A stretch of DNA of 8,369 bases from NCBI GenBank assembly GCA_019634245.1, contig JAHQVR010000170.1, forward strand, positions 1-8,369, written 5' to 3'. The translations under genes and the position numbers were made by a program. Positions 1 to 7,151 of the stretch are shown here, one piece after another. Origin of the DNA: Gammaproteobacteria bacterium. GTDB lineage: Bacteria; Pseudomonadota; Gammaproteobacteria; Granulosicoccales; Granulosicoccaceae. The notes under the pieces were generated by a model, which saw only the letters and a list, made by a program, of their open reading frames with translations, searched no databases and was not told the DNA's origin. Every line of letters starts with the position of its first letter. Positions within the stretch are counted from its first letter, which is position 1.

Positions 1-698
1 CATTAGGCACAACACAATCAGGTCGAGATATGTGGGCGTTAACCCTGCATGGGCTGCGCAAATCGCTCATCATTGGGTTGGTCGTTGCAATATTAACGAC
101 TACTATCGCAGCCATAGTTGGCGCTTTTGCTGCTTACTATGGCGGCTGGTTGGAACGATTTTCACTGTGGATTATTGATTTGTTGCTGGTGATTCCATCG
201 TTCCTGCTCATTGCGTTGGTTGCCGGAAATTCCGCAGGTGATACCGGGTCCTGGCTCATTTTGGTTTTATTGCTTACCTTGTTTGGGTGGATGCTATCAG
301 CCAGAGTTGTGCGTAGCCTAACTCTGTCGATCAAACAGCGTGAATACATAGTCGCTGCGCGTTACATGGGTTTATCTGGGCCGAAAATAGTTCTTCGGCA
401 TATATTGCCAAACATTGCTTCCTTACTGATTATTGATGCCACGTTGAACGTCAGTGGCGCCATACTTGCGGAGACGAGCCTTGCGTATTTTGGCTTTGGT
501 GTACAGCCTCCAGACACTTCACTTGGCACCTTGTTGGGTGAGGGCGCACGGCAATTGAGCAGCTTTCCTTGGCTGTTTGCAGGCCCTGCTGCAACCATCG
601 TGTTACTGATACTATCGGTGAATGCCATTGGTGATGGACTTCGCGATGCGTTCGACCCAGGCGCTAGCGTGACAGGCGGTTCAGTTGCCCGTGGATAA
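1..698 (+). CDS. Peptide-type ABC transporter permease, DppC/OppC family (5' end outside window)
   Basis: This is an inner-membrane permease subunit of a peptide/nickel-type ABC importer; it forms half of the channel with a B-type permease presumably encoded to the left. The reading frame is open to the window edge. In front of the first ATG (position 30), codons from position 3 read LGTTQSGRD, the conserved 'PLGTDxxGRD' segment of DppC/OppC proteins, so that ATG is internal and the gene is partial. About 230 residues are visible, against roughly 280-300 for the family, so the cytoplasmic N-terminus and first membrane segment are missing. Several hydrophobic segments follow. The cytoplasmic EAA loop that docks on the ATPase lies at about 342-416 (EYIVAARYMGLSG..LPN). 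The typical C-terminal pattern SLAYFGFGVQPP then GDGLRDAFDP is present. It ends with TAA six bases before the ATPase gene, so the two are co-transcribed. The transported substrate cannot be read from this subunit. Confidence 0.95.
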   Translation, partial: LGTTQSGRDMWALTLHGLRKSLIIGLVVAILTTTIAAIVGAFAAYYGGWLERFSLWIIDLLLVIPSFLLIALVAGNSAGDTGSWLILVLLLTLFGWMLSARVVRSLTLSIKQREYIVAARYMGLSGPKIVLRHILPNIASLLIIDATLNVSGAILAETSLAYFGFGVQPPDTSLGTLLGEGARQLSSFPWLFAGPAATIVLLILSVNAIGDGLRDAFDPGASVTGGSVARG

Positions 699-704
699 TA
701 GCGT

Positions 705-2900
705 ATGAGTGGGGAACCGACACTGGAAGTGCGCGATTTGCACGTTCAGTACGCGACAGAATCTGGCACTCTGGCGGCTGTTCGGGGTTTGGATTTTTCC
801 TTGCACGCAGGAGAAACGCTAGCCATTGTGGGTGAGTCAGGCTCTGGCAAATCGGCTACCGCGCTGGCTATTATGGGACTGCAACCCGAGAACGCTCGCG
901 TGGAAGGTTCTGTCAGGTTGCATGGAGAGCAATTGCTAGGAGCAGATGATGAGCGACTGTCATCGCTACGAGGTAAGTCTATAGCGATGGTGTTTCAAGA
1001 TCCGCTCTCATCGATGACGCCGGTTTATACCGTGGGTGAGCAACTTATTGAGTGCATTCAAACCCACCAATCGTGTTCAAAGCAAGCAGCAGAAGCACAA
1101 GCGGTAGAACTGTTAGACAGTGTGGGTATTCCTGAACCCAATGAGCGTATCACAGCCTATCCGCACGAATTTTCAGGTGGTATGCGGCAACGCGTGTTAA
1201 TCGCCATGGCCATTGCCAATAACCCGGATGTGATCATCGCTGACGAACCGACCACAGCGCTGGACGTAACTATTCAAGCACAGGTACTCGATGTACTGCA
1301 AAAAGCCTGTGAGCAGACAAAAGCTGCGTTGCTCTTGATAACTCACGATCTTGGCGTGGTGGCACGCATTGCCGATAGTGCAATGGTGATGTATGCCGGT
1401 AAAATTGTCGAAAAAGGCAGTGTTCGCGCCTTGTTTTATGATTCATGCATGCCCTACACCATGGGTTTGCTGGGCTCATTGCCTCAAGCTGGCAACACTA
1501 AGTCAGGCAACACCACTACCGGTAGATTGAGTGCGATAGAAGGCCACCCTCCATCTCTACTTAAATTACCTTCCGGCTGTTCCTTTGCACCACGTTGTCC
1601 GCTGGCAGACCAAGGTTGTTTAGTCATCGAACCGCCTCTGGAATCGGTGGCGGATTCAGATCATTGGGTCGCCTGTGTTCATCACCAAACCATCAAACAA
1701 CAAGCACTGACTCACGTTCAACTCTATCAATCATCGAACACCCACTTGAGTGAGTCCTCTGGTGAAACATCTCTGAGCGAACAGAGCGAACAGAGTGAAC
1801 AGAGCGAACAGAGCGAACAGAGTGAACGGAGTGAACGGAGTGGGCAGAGTGGGCAGAGTGGGCAGAGTGGGCAATCGGTTAGCGTATTAGAAATGAGCGC
1901 TGTGAAAAAACACTACCCACTATTCACAGGTGGTGTATTCCGCAGACGTGTAGGCACTGTTTATGCCGTTGATGGAATCGATTTGACCATCAATGAAGGG
2001 GAAACGTTGGGATTGGTTGGGGAGTCAGGTTGCGGTAAGAGCTCAACGACCCTTTCGATTTTGGATCTTAAACCCCCCACGCACGGCAATATTCAACTTT
2101 TTGGTCAAGATGTCGCGGAACTTAACTCGCCCTTGAGGCGTTTAGAGGTGCGCAAATCACTGCAGATTGTTTTTCAGGATCCGATGTCATCGCTTGATCC
2201 GCGCATGCCCGTGTTTGATCTTATCGCTGAGCCACTTCGTGTGTTTGCCTACACGGAACAGTCTATTGTTCAAAGAGTAAACGAGTTGATGTTGCTTGTG
2301 GGGTTGGATAACAGCTATCTCGATCGATTTGCACAACAACTATCCGGTGGGCAGTGTCAGCGCATTTGTATTGCAAGAGCACTGGCACTTGAGCCTCGTT
2401 TAGTGATTCTTGACGAGCCTGTCTCAGCACTTGATGTGTCTATTCGGGCAGGCATCGTAAATTTGCTGCAGGAATTGAAAGTGTCCCAGGGGCTTTCCTA
2501 TTTGTTTGTGGCACATGACCTGGCCTTAGTTAGGCACATCGCAGATCGTGTCGCGGTCATGTACCTTGGTAGGATTGTTGAAACCGGTAGCGCCGAATCG
2601 GTGTACGAAAACCCAGCTCATCCTTACACCCGGTGTTTGCTTTCAGCCATGCCCGTGCCCGATCCGGATGAAGAGGCTAGGCGCGTTCGGCAAACACCAC
2701 TGGGTGAGTTGCCTAACCCCAGCAACCCGCCTGAGGGTTGTCACTTTCATACCCGCTGCCCGAAAAAACAAACGCTGAGCGATGAACAACAGAGCGTGTG
2801 CCTGCAAAAGTCGCCAAGTTTAGAGCCGGTGGTGTTGTACGATAGCAGGGAGAAGAGATCCCATCGCGCGGCTTGCCATTTTATTGAGTCTGTCGAATAA
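705..2900 (+). CDS. Fused two-domain ABC transporter ATPase (DppD-DppF / OppD-OppF type)
   Basis: This cytoplasmic ATPase powers the peptide-type importer and carries both nucleotide-binding domains in one 731-residue chain. Domain 1 shows Walker A GESGSGKS (43-50), signature SGGMRQR (157-163), Walker B ending in D180-E181 and the switch His 214. Domain 2 shows Walker A GESGCGKS (439-446), signature SGGQCQR (547-553), Walker B D570-E571 and His 604. Both sites keep all catalytic motifs. Each domain ends in the oligopeptide-transporter C-terminal extension with four cysteines (292, 298, 305, 324 and 679, 685, 699, 724). The linker (about 326-393) is low-complexity and includes 33 residues encoded by a 9-bp tandem repeat. 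Fused ATPases of this type are known (GsiA, YejF, mycobacterial OppD), but this one is longer than GsiA, largely because of the linker. The ATG follows the permease stop by six bases with only a weak GGA upstream, so translation is probably coupled. Confidence 0.95.
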   Translation: MSGEPTLEVRDLHVQYATESGTLAAVRGLDFSLHAGETLAIVGESGSGKSATALAIMGLQPENARVEGSVRLHGEQLLGADDERLSSLRGKSIAMVFQDPLSSMTPVYTVGEQLIECIQTHQSCSKQAAEAQAVELLDSVGIPEPNERITAYPHEFSGGMRQRVLIAMAIANNPDVIIADEPTTALDVTIQAQVLDVLQKACEQTKAALLLITHDLGVVARIADSAMVMYAGKIVEKGSVRALFYDSCMPYTMGLLGSLPQAGNTKSGNTTTGRLSAIEGHPPSLLKLPSGCSFAPRCPLADQGCLVIEPPLESVADSDHWVACVHHQTIKQQALTHVQLYQSSNTHLSESSGETSLSEQSEQSEQSEQSEQSERSERSGQSGQSGQSGQSVSVLEMSAVKKHYPLFTGGVFRRRVGTVYAVDGIDLTINEGETLGLVGESGCGKSSTTLSILDLKPPTHGNIQLFGQDVAELNSPLRRLEVRKSLQIVFQDPMSSLDPRMPVFDLIAEPLRVFAYTEQSIVQRVNELMLLVGLDNSYLDRFAQQLSGGQCQRICIARALALEPRLVILDEPVSALDVSIRAGIVNLLQELKVSQGLSYLFVAHDLALVRHIADRVAVMYLGRIVETGSAESVYENPAHPYTRCLLSAMPVPDPDEEARRVRQTPLGELPNPSNPPEGCHFHTRCPKKQTLSDEQQSVCLQKSPSLEPVVLYDSREKRSHRAACHFIESVE
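1776..1874 (+). repeat. In-frame 9-bp tandem repeat, 11 units, in the ATPase linker
   Basis: Eleven consecutive 9-bp units encode residues 358-390 of the fused ATPase. Units 1-5 read Ser-Glu-Gln, units 6-7 Ser-Glu-Arg, and units 8-11 Ser-Gly-Gln. Base variants are agcgaacag (units 1, 2, 4, 5), agtgaacag (3), agtgaacgg (6, 7), agtgggcag (8-10) and agtgggcaa (11). The variants are grouped in blocks, which suggests growth by local duplication. Units 1-3 and 4-6 may also reflect a 27-bp higher-order duplication. A change in copy number keeps the frame and only alters linker length. Confidence 0.95.
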
Positions 2901-2906
2901 CCGACT

Positions 2907-2910
2907 GGAG
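2907..2910 (+). promoter_or_regulatory. Shine-Dalgarno GGAG setting the GTG start of the binding lipoprotein
   Basis: GGAG lies six bases before GTG at 2917, in the 16-bp gap after the ATPase stop. It decides the start: the longer in-frame reading from TTG at 2884 would lie inside the ATPase gene and would push a polar stretch in front of the signal peptide. Confidence 0.75.
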
Positions 2911-2916
2911 ACTAAC

Positions 2917-4626
2917 GTGAAAAATCCTTGTTCACTGCTGCTTTTGATTGCTTCGATGTTTGTTCTAGCTTCCTGTGGTAAAGAGGAAGATTCTTCCGCC
3001 TCGAATGCCGCGGATGACTCTGATTCTCTGCAGACAAGCTCGGGCAGTCAACCAATTTCGGTGACTGCACAGGATATAAATCCACAGGAGCGCAGTGCAT
3101 TGACAGGCGGTGAGCTGACACTAAGCGTGTCAAGCTTTGCCGAGAATTGGAATCCAATGCATGTGGATGGCAATAACCGCGACAACTCTGACATCCTATC
3201 CTCAATGTTGCCAGCTTTCTTTCTTTTTGATGAAGCGGGTGTCCCTACGCCCAATCCAGATTATGTACTCTCCGTTGAGGTTGTTCGTGAAGACCCCACT
3301 GAAGTGCGCTATAAACTGAATCCGGATGCGGTCTGGGGTGATGGCAGCCCGGTTGATGGCGAAGACATGATCGCGAAGTGGAAAGCGTGCAACGGTGATA
3401 ATCCCGAGTTTAGCTGTGTTTCTACCGAGCACTATGAACCTATCGCGAGCATTGTCTTGGGCGAAGATAAAGCCGACGTAACGGTTACCTATAAAAGCTC
3501 ATTCCCGGACTGGAGCCAAGGGTTTAGTTCGCCAGGTGTTATTAGAGCTGAAAGTATTATGGATGCTGAAGTGTTCAATGGTGGCTGGAGTGAATTGAAC
3601 AACGACTGGTTATCAGGCCCTTTTAAAGTTGGCAGTTTTGATGAAACACAGCAGGTCATGACACTGATACCTAATCAAGACTGGTGGGGCGAATCACCCG
3701 TGCTTGAGAGTATAGTGTGGCGGGCCATTGCACCGGATGCCGTGGCACAAGCCTTTGCTAATCGGGAAATTGATGCTTTCGATATCGGATCTGATCCTGA
3801 TGCATATCAACGAGCAAGTCGAGTTGAAAATGCCCAAGTGCGTAAAGCAGGTGGTCCGAATTTCAGACACTTCACGTTTAATTCCAAGGCAGGCTTGTTA
3901 CAAGATGTCACTATAAGACAGGCGGTTGTCTATGGGTTAGACAGGCAATCGATTGCGGCCAGTGACCTTGCTGGAATCGATTGGCCCGTTAAGCCATTAA
4001 ACAATCATGTGTTTCTACAAGGGCAGGCTGGCTTTGTGGACACGGCAAGTGTCACCGGCCTGGACTATAACCCCGAAAAAGCGCGTGCGCTGCTCGATGA
4101 AGCAGGCTGGATTGTTGGTGACGATGGTGTACGCGAGAAGGACAATCAGAAGCTGGTGTTGAGATTTACGCAGGTGGCAACGGTGAAGGCTTCTGAAAAT
4201 GAAGCCTTGCAAGCGCAAAGCATGCTCAAGGACATCGGGATTCAACTGGATATTGTGACAGTGCCGGTATCGCGTTTTGGACCAACACTCACCGGCCACG
4301 AATTTGAAATCATTGCTTTTTCCTGGATTGGTACACCTTATCCGTTCAGTGGTATTAAACAACTGTACGGCACAGGGTCGGGAAGTAATTTCGCACAGCT
4401 CTCAATGCCTGAAGTGGATGAATTAGCTGAACAGATAGCCTTTGAAATCGACCCTGAAAAGCGAATAGCTCTGGCAAACAAGGCCGACGAAATCATCTGG
4501 ACAAACGTTCACACATTACCGTTATATCAACGGCCAGAGTTGATTGCTGTGAGGAGTGATCTTGCCAACTATGGTGCGTTTGGTCTTAGTAGCGTGCAAT
4601 GGGAGAATGTTGGGTTTATGAAATAG
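2917..4626 (+). CDS. Family-5 (peptide-type) ABC substrate-binding lipoprotein
   Basis: This is the solute receptor of the upstream permease/ATPase, about 569 residues. It starts at GTG 2917 behind a good ribosome-binding site. The N-terminus is a lipoprotein signal: a short start with Lys 2, a hydrophobic core, then lipobox LASC with the acylated Cys at residue 20. A Ser/Asp/Glu-rich tether follows to about residue 60, then a family-5 extracellular solute-binding domain to the end. Typical signatures are YKLNPDAVWGDGSPV, SGPFKVGSFD, NQDWWG (Trp 256-257) and RHFTFN (317-322). The mix of these signatures is, from memory, most like the actinobacterial branch that includes mycobacterial OppA. 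Being last in the operon also fits the mycobacterial order. Oligopeptides are the likeliest cargo, but this family also binds sugars, nickel and other ligands, so the substrate is uncertain. Gly follows the acylated Cys. No convincing terminator follows the stop codon. Confidence 0.92.
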   Translation: MKNPCSLLLLIASMFVLASCGKEEDSSASNAADDSDSLQTSSGSQPISVTAQDINPQERSALTGGELTLSVSSFAENWNPMHVDGNNRDNSDILSSMLPAFFLFDEAGVPTPNPDYVLSVEVVREDPTEVRYKLNPDAVWGDGSPVDGEDMIAKWKACNGDNPEFSCVSTEHYEPIASIVLGEDKADVTVTYKSSFPDWSQGFSSPGVIRAESIMDAEVFNGGWSELNNDWLSGPFKVGSFDETQQVMTLIPNQDWWGESPVLESIVWRAIAPDAVAQAFANREIDAFDIGSDPDAYQRASRVENAQVRKAGGPNFRHFTFNSKAGLLQDVTIRQAVVYGLDRQSIAASDLAGIDWPVKPLNNHVFLQGQAGFVDTASVTGLDYNPEKARALLDEAGWIVGDDGVREKDNQKLVLRFTQVATVKASENEALQAQSMLKDIGIQLDIVTVPVSRFGPTLTGHEFEIIAFSWIGTPYPFSGIKQLYGTGSGSNFAQLSMPEVDELAEQIAFEIDPEKRIALANKADEIIWTNVHTLPLYQRPELIAVRSDLANYGAFGLSSVQWENVGFMK

Positions 4627-4682
4627 GGATTGGAGGAGTGCAACAGATTTGGATTTATGGCAACCTCATACTTTAAACCAGC

Positions 4683-4787
4683 CTATTTCCGTAGAGCACG
4701 CGCCAGTGCGCTATTGAAGTCTTCAAAAACCGCATCTCGCGTAACCTCATAGGCTTCCAGCATCATGTGTCGCGTTGGCTGGTAATG
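4683..4787 (-). pseudogene. Possible 3' remnant of a minus-strand gene
   Basis: On the minus strand a frame runs from just after a TGA (4788-4790) to a TAG at 4683-4685 and reads like a real protein end: HYQPTRHMMLEAYEV, then TRDAVFEDFNSALARALRK, then stop. The composition is balanced and amphipathic, unlike the Arg/Ser-rich + strand reading opposite it. The frame is closed upstream by stops at 4788-4790 and again near 4842, so no full gene remains. An intact 27-residue protein from ATG at 4766 is the alternative. I do not recognise the family, and chance cannot be excluded at this length. Confidence 0.25.
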
Positions 4788-4813
4788 TCATCGTTTGTAG
4801 CGAACGCCCGTTC

Positions 4814-4832
4814 CCTCGTTAAGTGGGTAGAG
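4814..4832 (+). repeat. Imperfect direct repeat, copy 1
   Basis: CCTCGTTAAGTGGGTAGAG matches copy 2 (4903-4921) at 16 of 19 positions, including the terminal TGGGTAGAG. The copies start 89 bp apart in the control region of the second locus. A regulator-binding role is possible but is inference. Confidence 0.5.
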
Positions 4833-4865
4833 CCCGGACTAAGTGTCCTGGCCCATTGTGGGTGG

Positions 4866-4882
4866 GATTGATAATAACAATC
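4866..4882. promoter_or_regulatory. Dyad GATTG-N7-CAATC, candidate operator
   Basis: This is a perfect 5-bp inverted repeat around an A/T-only 7-bp centre (ATAATAA). The inner 15 bp fit the loose LysR-type box T-N11-A. It lies roughly midway between the two direct repeats, upstream of the guanidine-type importer. It could equally be a small RNA hairpin. No regulator gene is in the window to link it to. Confidence 0.3.
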
Positions 4883-4902
4883 GTGCTTAATGAATGCTCA
4901 TA

Positions 4903-4921
4903 CCTCGATTACTGGGTAGAG
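4903..4921 (+). repeat. Imperfect direct repeat, copy 2
   Basis: CCTCGATTACTGGGTAGAG is the partner of the copy at 4814-4832, with three mismatches. It lies just before an ATG at 4924, where its GGGTAGAG could act only as a poor ribosome-binding site. Confidence 0.5.
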
Positions 4922-5063
4922 TCATGGAGCTGCATTTATCGCAACAGGGTGAGTACATATTAGCATCACAGGAACTTTTGAGTCGCCCCATAATGTGGCA
5001 TAACTAATGAGCCAGCGGAGTCTGACCTTGACTGGCTTCACGCACCGAAACTGTGATGCTGCT

Positions 5064-6056
5064 ATGTATAACAACTCTTCTGTAAAAACCCTCCGCCGCC
5101 AGTTGCTGGCTGTTTTCTTCGGGGTATTAATCCTTGTTAGTGGGCGTACTCATGCAGCTTTGACTGTGGGCTACAGCGACTGGCCTGGCTGGGTAGCATG
5201 GGAAGTCGCTATCGAAAAGGATTGGTTTGCCGAAGCTGGAATTGATGTCACTTTCGAGTGGTTCGATTACGTCGCTTCCATGGATGCGTTTGCCGCTGGT
5301 CAACTGGATGGCGTTTTAATGACCAATGGCGATACATTGGTTACTGGTGCTACCGGTGCGGTCGGAAAGATGATAATTATTGGTGACTACAGTAATGGAA
5401 ATGACATGCTGGTTGCCGGTCCCGATATTGAAACTGTTGCGGATTTGAAAGGCAAAAAGGTTGGGGTTGAGGTCGGTTTTGTTGGTCACTTGTTGTTGCT
5501 CAACGCACTTGAAGACGCGGGTCTTACTGAAGACGATATTGAGCTTGTTAATGTGCCCACTAACGAGACCCCGCAGGTGCTGGCATCAGGTGATGTTTCA
5601 GCCATCGTAGCCTGGCAACCAAACTCTGGTCAGGCGCTTTCCTTGGTACCTGGTTCAAAGCCACTATATACCTCTGCCGATAAACCTGGTTTGATCTATG
5701 ACGTATTGGCCGTGTCTCCGCAAAGTCTTGCGGAAAATCGTGAAGACTGGTCGAAACTTGTCGATGTCTGGTACAAAGTGGTTGCGTTCATCCAGAATGA
5801 AGAGACCAGCGAAGAAGCGTTATCAATTATGTCTGCGCGAGTGGGCTTATCACCTGAAGAATATGCACCGATTCTTGAAGGTACCCGGCTTCTGAGTCTC
5901 GATGAAGCCAAGGGATTCTTCTCTAAAGCGGATGGGTTCGATTCCATCTGGGGTTCATCTAAGATCTCAGATGATTTTAATCTCAAATATCAAGTCTACT
6001 CCGATGCGCAAGATTTAGATGGCTATATTGATGGAAGCCTGACTCTTGAGAAATAA
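5064..6056 (+). CDS. Periplasmic substrate-binding protein, urea carboxylase-associated (guanidine-type) ABC importer
   Basis: This is the periplasmic receptor of the importer encoded by the next two genes. From ATG 5064 it is 330 residues: a short polar start with K8, R11 and R12, a hydrophobic core, and a signal-peptidase I site near T29-H30-A31. The mature protein then begins [12 protein letters not shown]. The fold is the NMT1/THI5-like type of nitrate/sulfonate/taurine receptors. Motifs such as [63 protein letters not shown] and [10 protein letters not shown] are those I recall for the receptor subfamily found beside urea carboxylase genes. The ligand is probably guanidine or a related compound, inferred from the DUF1989 gene downstream. 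The frame also allows ATG 5007 (19 residues more). I prefer 5064 because it gives a normal signal peptide, but neither start has a clear Shine-Dalgarno sequence. Confidence 0.9.
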   Translation: MYNNSSVKTLRRQLLAVFFGVLILVSGRTHAALTVGYSDWPGWVAWEVAIEKDWFAEAGIDVTFEWFDYVASMDAFAAGQLDGVLMTNGDTLVTGATGAVGKMIIIGDYSNGNDMLVAGPDIETVADLKGKKVGVEVGFVGHLLLLNALEDAGLTEDDIELVNVPTNETPQVLASGDVSAIVAWQPNSGQALSLVPGSKPLYTSADKPGLIYDVLAVSPQSLAENREDWSKLVDVWYKVVAFIQNEETSEEALSIMSARVGLSPEEYAPILEGTRLLSLDEAKGFFSKADGFDSIWGSSKISDDFNLKYQVYSDAQDLDGYIDGSLTLEK

Positions 6057-6080
6057 CCAGTGGCTTAACAGTGCGACGTT

Positions 6081-7151
6081 ATGAGTCAGACAGGTGCATC
6101 GACATCGCTGACTCCATCGACAGTCGAACCCACCCGTATCCCGGCAGATATCGATGTTGATGTAAATTCTGTCACAAGAAAGGCTCCCTGGTTTCAACCA
6201 AGAGCTGCGCTATCGAAACGCAGAAACCGCCTGCTTGGCTTCGCATCATTTCTGCTTCCGCTAATTATTTGGTCGGCGGTCAGTTACCTTCCTTTTCTTT
6301 GGCATCCCAATATTAAGGTTACCGATCCGGGCTCGGTCAGTTACTTCAAATCTGGTATGCAGGTGGACAAAGCTCGTTTCAACAAAGAGAGAAGCGATCA
6401 ACTTGCAAATGGGGGAGAGGTTCCGGTTGGTAGACCGAGTAATCCGGTGTATTTGCCAGCGCCACATGAAGTTGCCCGAGCGCTCTACACCTCCTTTACC
6501 ACTGAACCAAGACGAAAAAGCGAACAGTGGTTCCATCAAAGTCTGTGGCACAGCATCACGATTATTTTCTGGGGCTTTACCTTATCCAGTCTGGTAGGTG
6601 TGCCACTAGGTGTGTTGTGTGGTACCTATGCAACTTTGTCTCGCTTGCATGAACCTTTTGTCGAGTTTTTCCGTTATCTTCCAGCCCCTGCTTTCGGGGC
6701 TTTGGCCGTCGCTATTCTGGGAATTCATGATGCACCAAAAATAGCGATTATATTTATCGGTACTTTCTTCCAGCAGATTCTTGTGGTCGCCAACACAACG
6801 CGTAAGCTCGACTTGGCTTTGATTGAAGCTGCACTGACACTGGGAACAGGCAAAGTTGCTCTTCTATTTAAAGTGGTTATTCCAGGTATATTGCCGGATT
6901 TATACCGTGATCTGCGCATCTTGTTGGGCTGGGCATGGACTTACCTGATCGTTGCAGAATTGATTGGTACGAGTTCAGGAATCACCTGGTTCATTACCCA
7001 ACAGGCGCGTTACAAAAACTTTGATAATGTGTTCGCCGCGATTATTATCATCGGGATTATCGGCCTTGTGACTGACATGCTACTAGCATGGGCTGGCCGC
7101 CGGTTCTTTCCATGGGATAGTAGTTCACGTGATCAGGGGGGCCGTACATGA
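6081..7151 (+). CDS. ABC transporter permease, SsuC/TauC-like, of the guanidine-type importer
   Basis: This 356-residue inner-membrane permease presumably works as a homodimer, like other nitrate/sulfonate/taurine permeases. A hydrophilic N-terminal tail of about 50 residues precedes the first membrane segment (about 52-70). A long polar stretch (about 71-150) is presumably periplasmic. The core BPD_transp_1 segments then follow from about residue 155 to 337. The EAA loop for ATPase contact is [31 protein letters not shown], residues 248-274. The polar insert after the first segment makes it longer than typical SsuC/TauC proteins (about 260-280 residues). It starts 24 bp after the binding-protein stop, with no clear ribosome-binding site, and its TGA overlaps the ATPase start codon by four bases (ATGA), so the two are translationally coupled. 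Substrate assignment rests on the neighbours. Confidence 0.92.
   Translation: MSQTGASTSLTPSTVEPTRIPADIDVDVNSVTRKAPWFQPRAALSKRRNRLLGFASFLLPLIIWSAVSYLPFLWHPNIKVTDPGSVSYFKSGMQVDKARFNKERSDQLANGGEVPVGRPSNPVYLPAPHEVARALYTSFTTEPRRKSEQWFHQSLWHSITIIFWGFTLSSLVGVPLGVLCGTYATLSRLHEPFVEFFRYLPAPAFGALAVAILGIHDAPKIAIIFIGTFFQQILVVANTTRKLDLALIEAALTLGTGKVALLFKVVIPGILPDLYRDLRILLGWAWTYLIVAELIGTSSGITWFITQQARYKNFDNVFAAIIIIGIIGLVTDMLLAWAGRRFFPWDSSSRDQGGRT
7135..7141 (+). promoter_or_regulatory. Shine-Dalgarno AGGGGGG for the importer ATPase
   Basis: This purine-rich run lies inside the end of the permease gene, six bases before ATG 7148. It supports that start over the adjacent second ATG at 7151. Confidence 0.65.

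Larger units (their letters stand above)
4627..5063. other. Intergenic region between the peptide-importer and guanidine-type importer loci
   Basis: This is the only long gap in the window and contains no confident gene. It holds a possible decayed minus-strand coding end (4683-4787), two imperfect direct repeats (4814-4832, 4903-4921), a dyad between them (4866-4882) and a hairpin (5011-5036). A 31-codon + strand reading (4657-4752) and a 27-codon one (4924-5007) are weakly supported. A GGAGG at 4632-4636 has no start codon at a useful distance. I see no strong sigma-70 promoter; the best is TTATCG, 16 bases, then TATTAG (about 4938-4965), which is poor. I do not recognise guanidine-I, -II or -III riboswitch core motifs by eye. 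Confidence 0.7.

Noticed and set aside
30..32. ATG 30 as the true start of the DppC-type permease
   Set aside because: The frame is open to the window edge and encodes the conserved LGTTQSGRD segment before this codon, so the gene begins outside the window.
1776..1874. The 9-bp repeats as an on/off phase-variation switch or CRISPR-like array
   Set aside because: Unit length is a multiple of three, so copy changes cannot shift the frame, and there are no spacers.
2884..2916. TTG start giving an 11-residue longer binding lipoprotein
   Set aside because: It lies within the ATPase gene, has no ribosome-binding site and would place polar residues before the signal peptide. GTG 2917 has GGAG six bases upstream.
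4015..4362. Minus-strand frame of 115 codons inside the binding lipoprotein gene
   Set aside because: It is fully antisense to a well-supported gene and its Cys/His/Arg-rich translation resembles no protein family.
4691..4713. GC-rich hairpin after the lipoprotein gene as an intrinsic terminator
   Set aside because: The stem is only about four pairs (GCAC/GTGC) and no T-tract follows on the + strand.
4657..4752. + strand 31-codon frame after the lipoprotein gene
   Set aside because: GGAGG lies about 20 bases from its ATG, too far. The Arg/Ser-rich product looks like the antisense of the more protein-like minus-strand frame.
4800..4870. GGGTAGAGCCC and CCCATTGTGGG segments as parts of a guanidine-I riboswitch
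   Set aside because: The core motifs I know for that class are absent in order and spacing. The segments form only short local stems.
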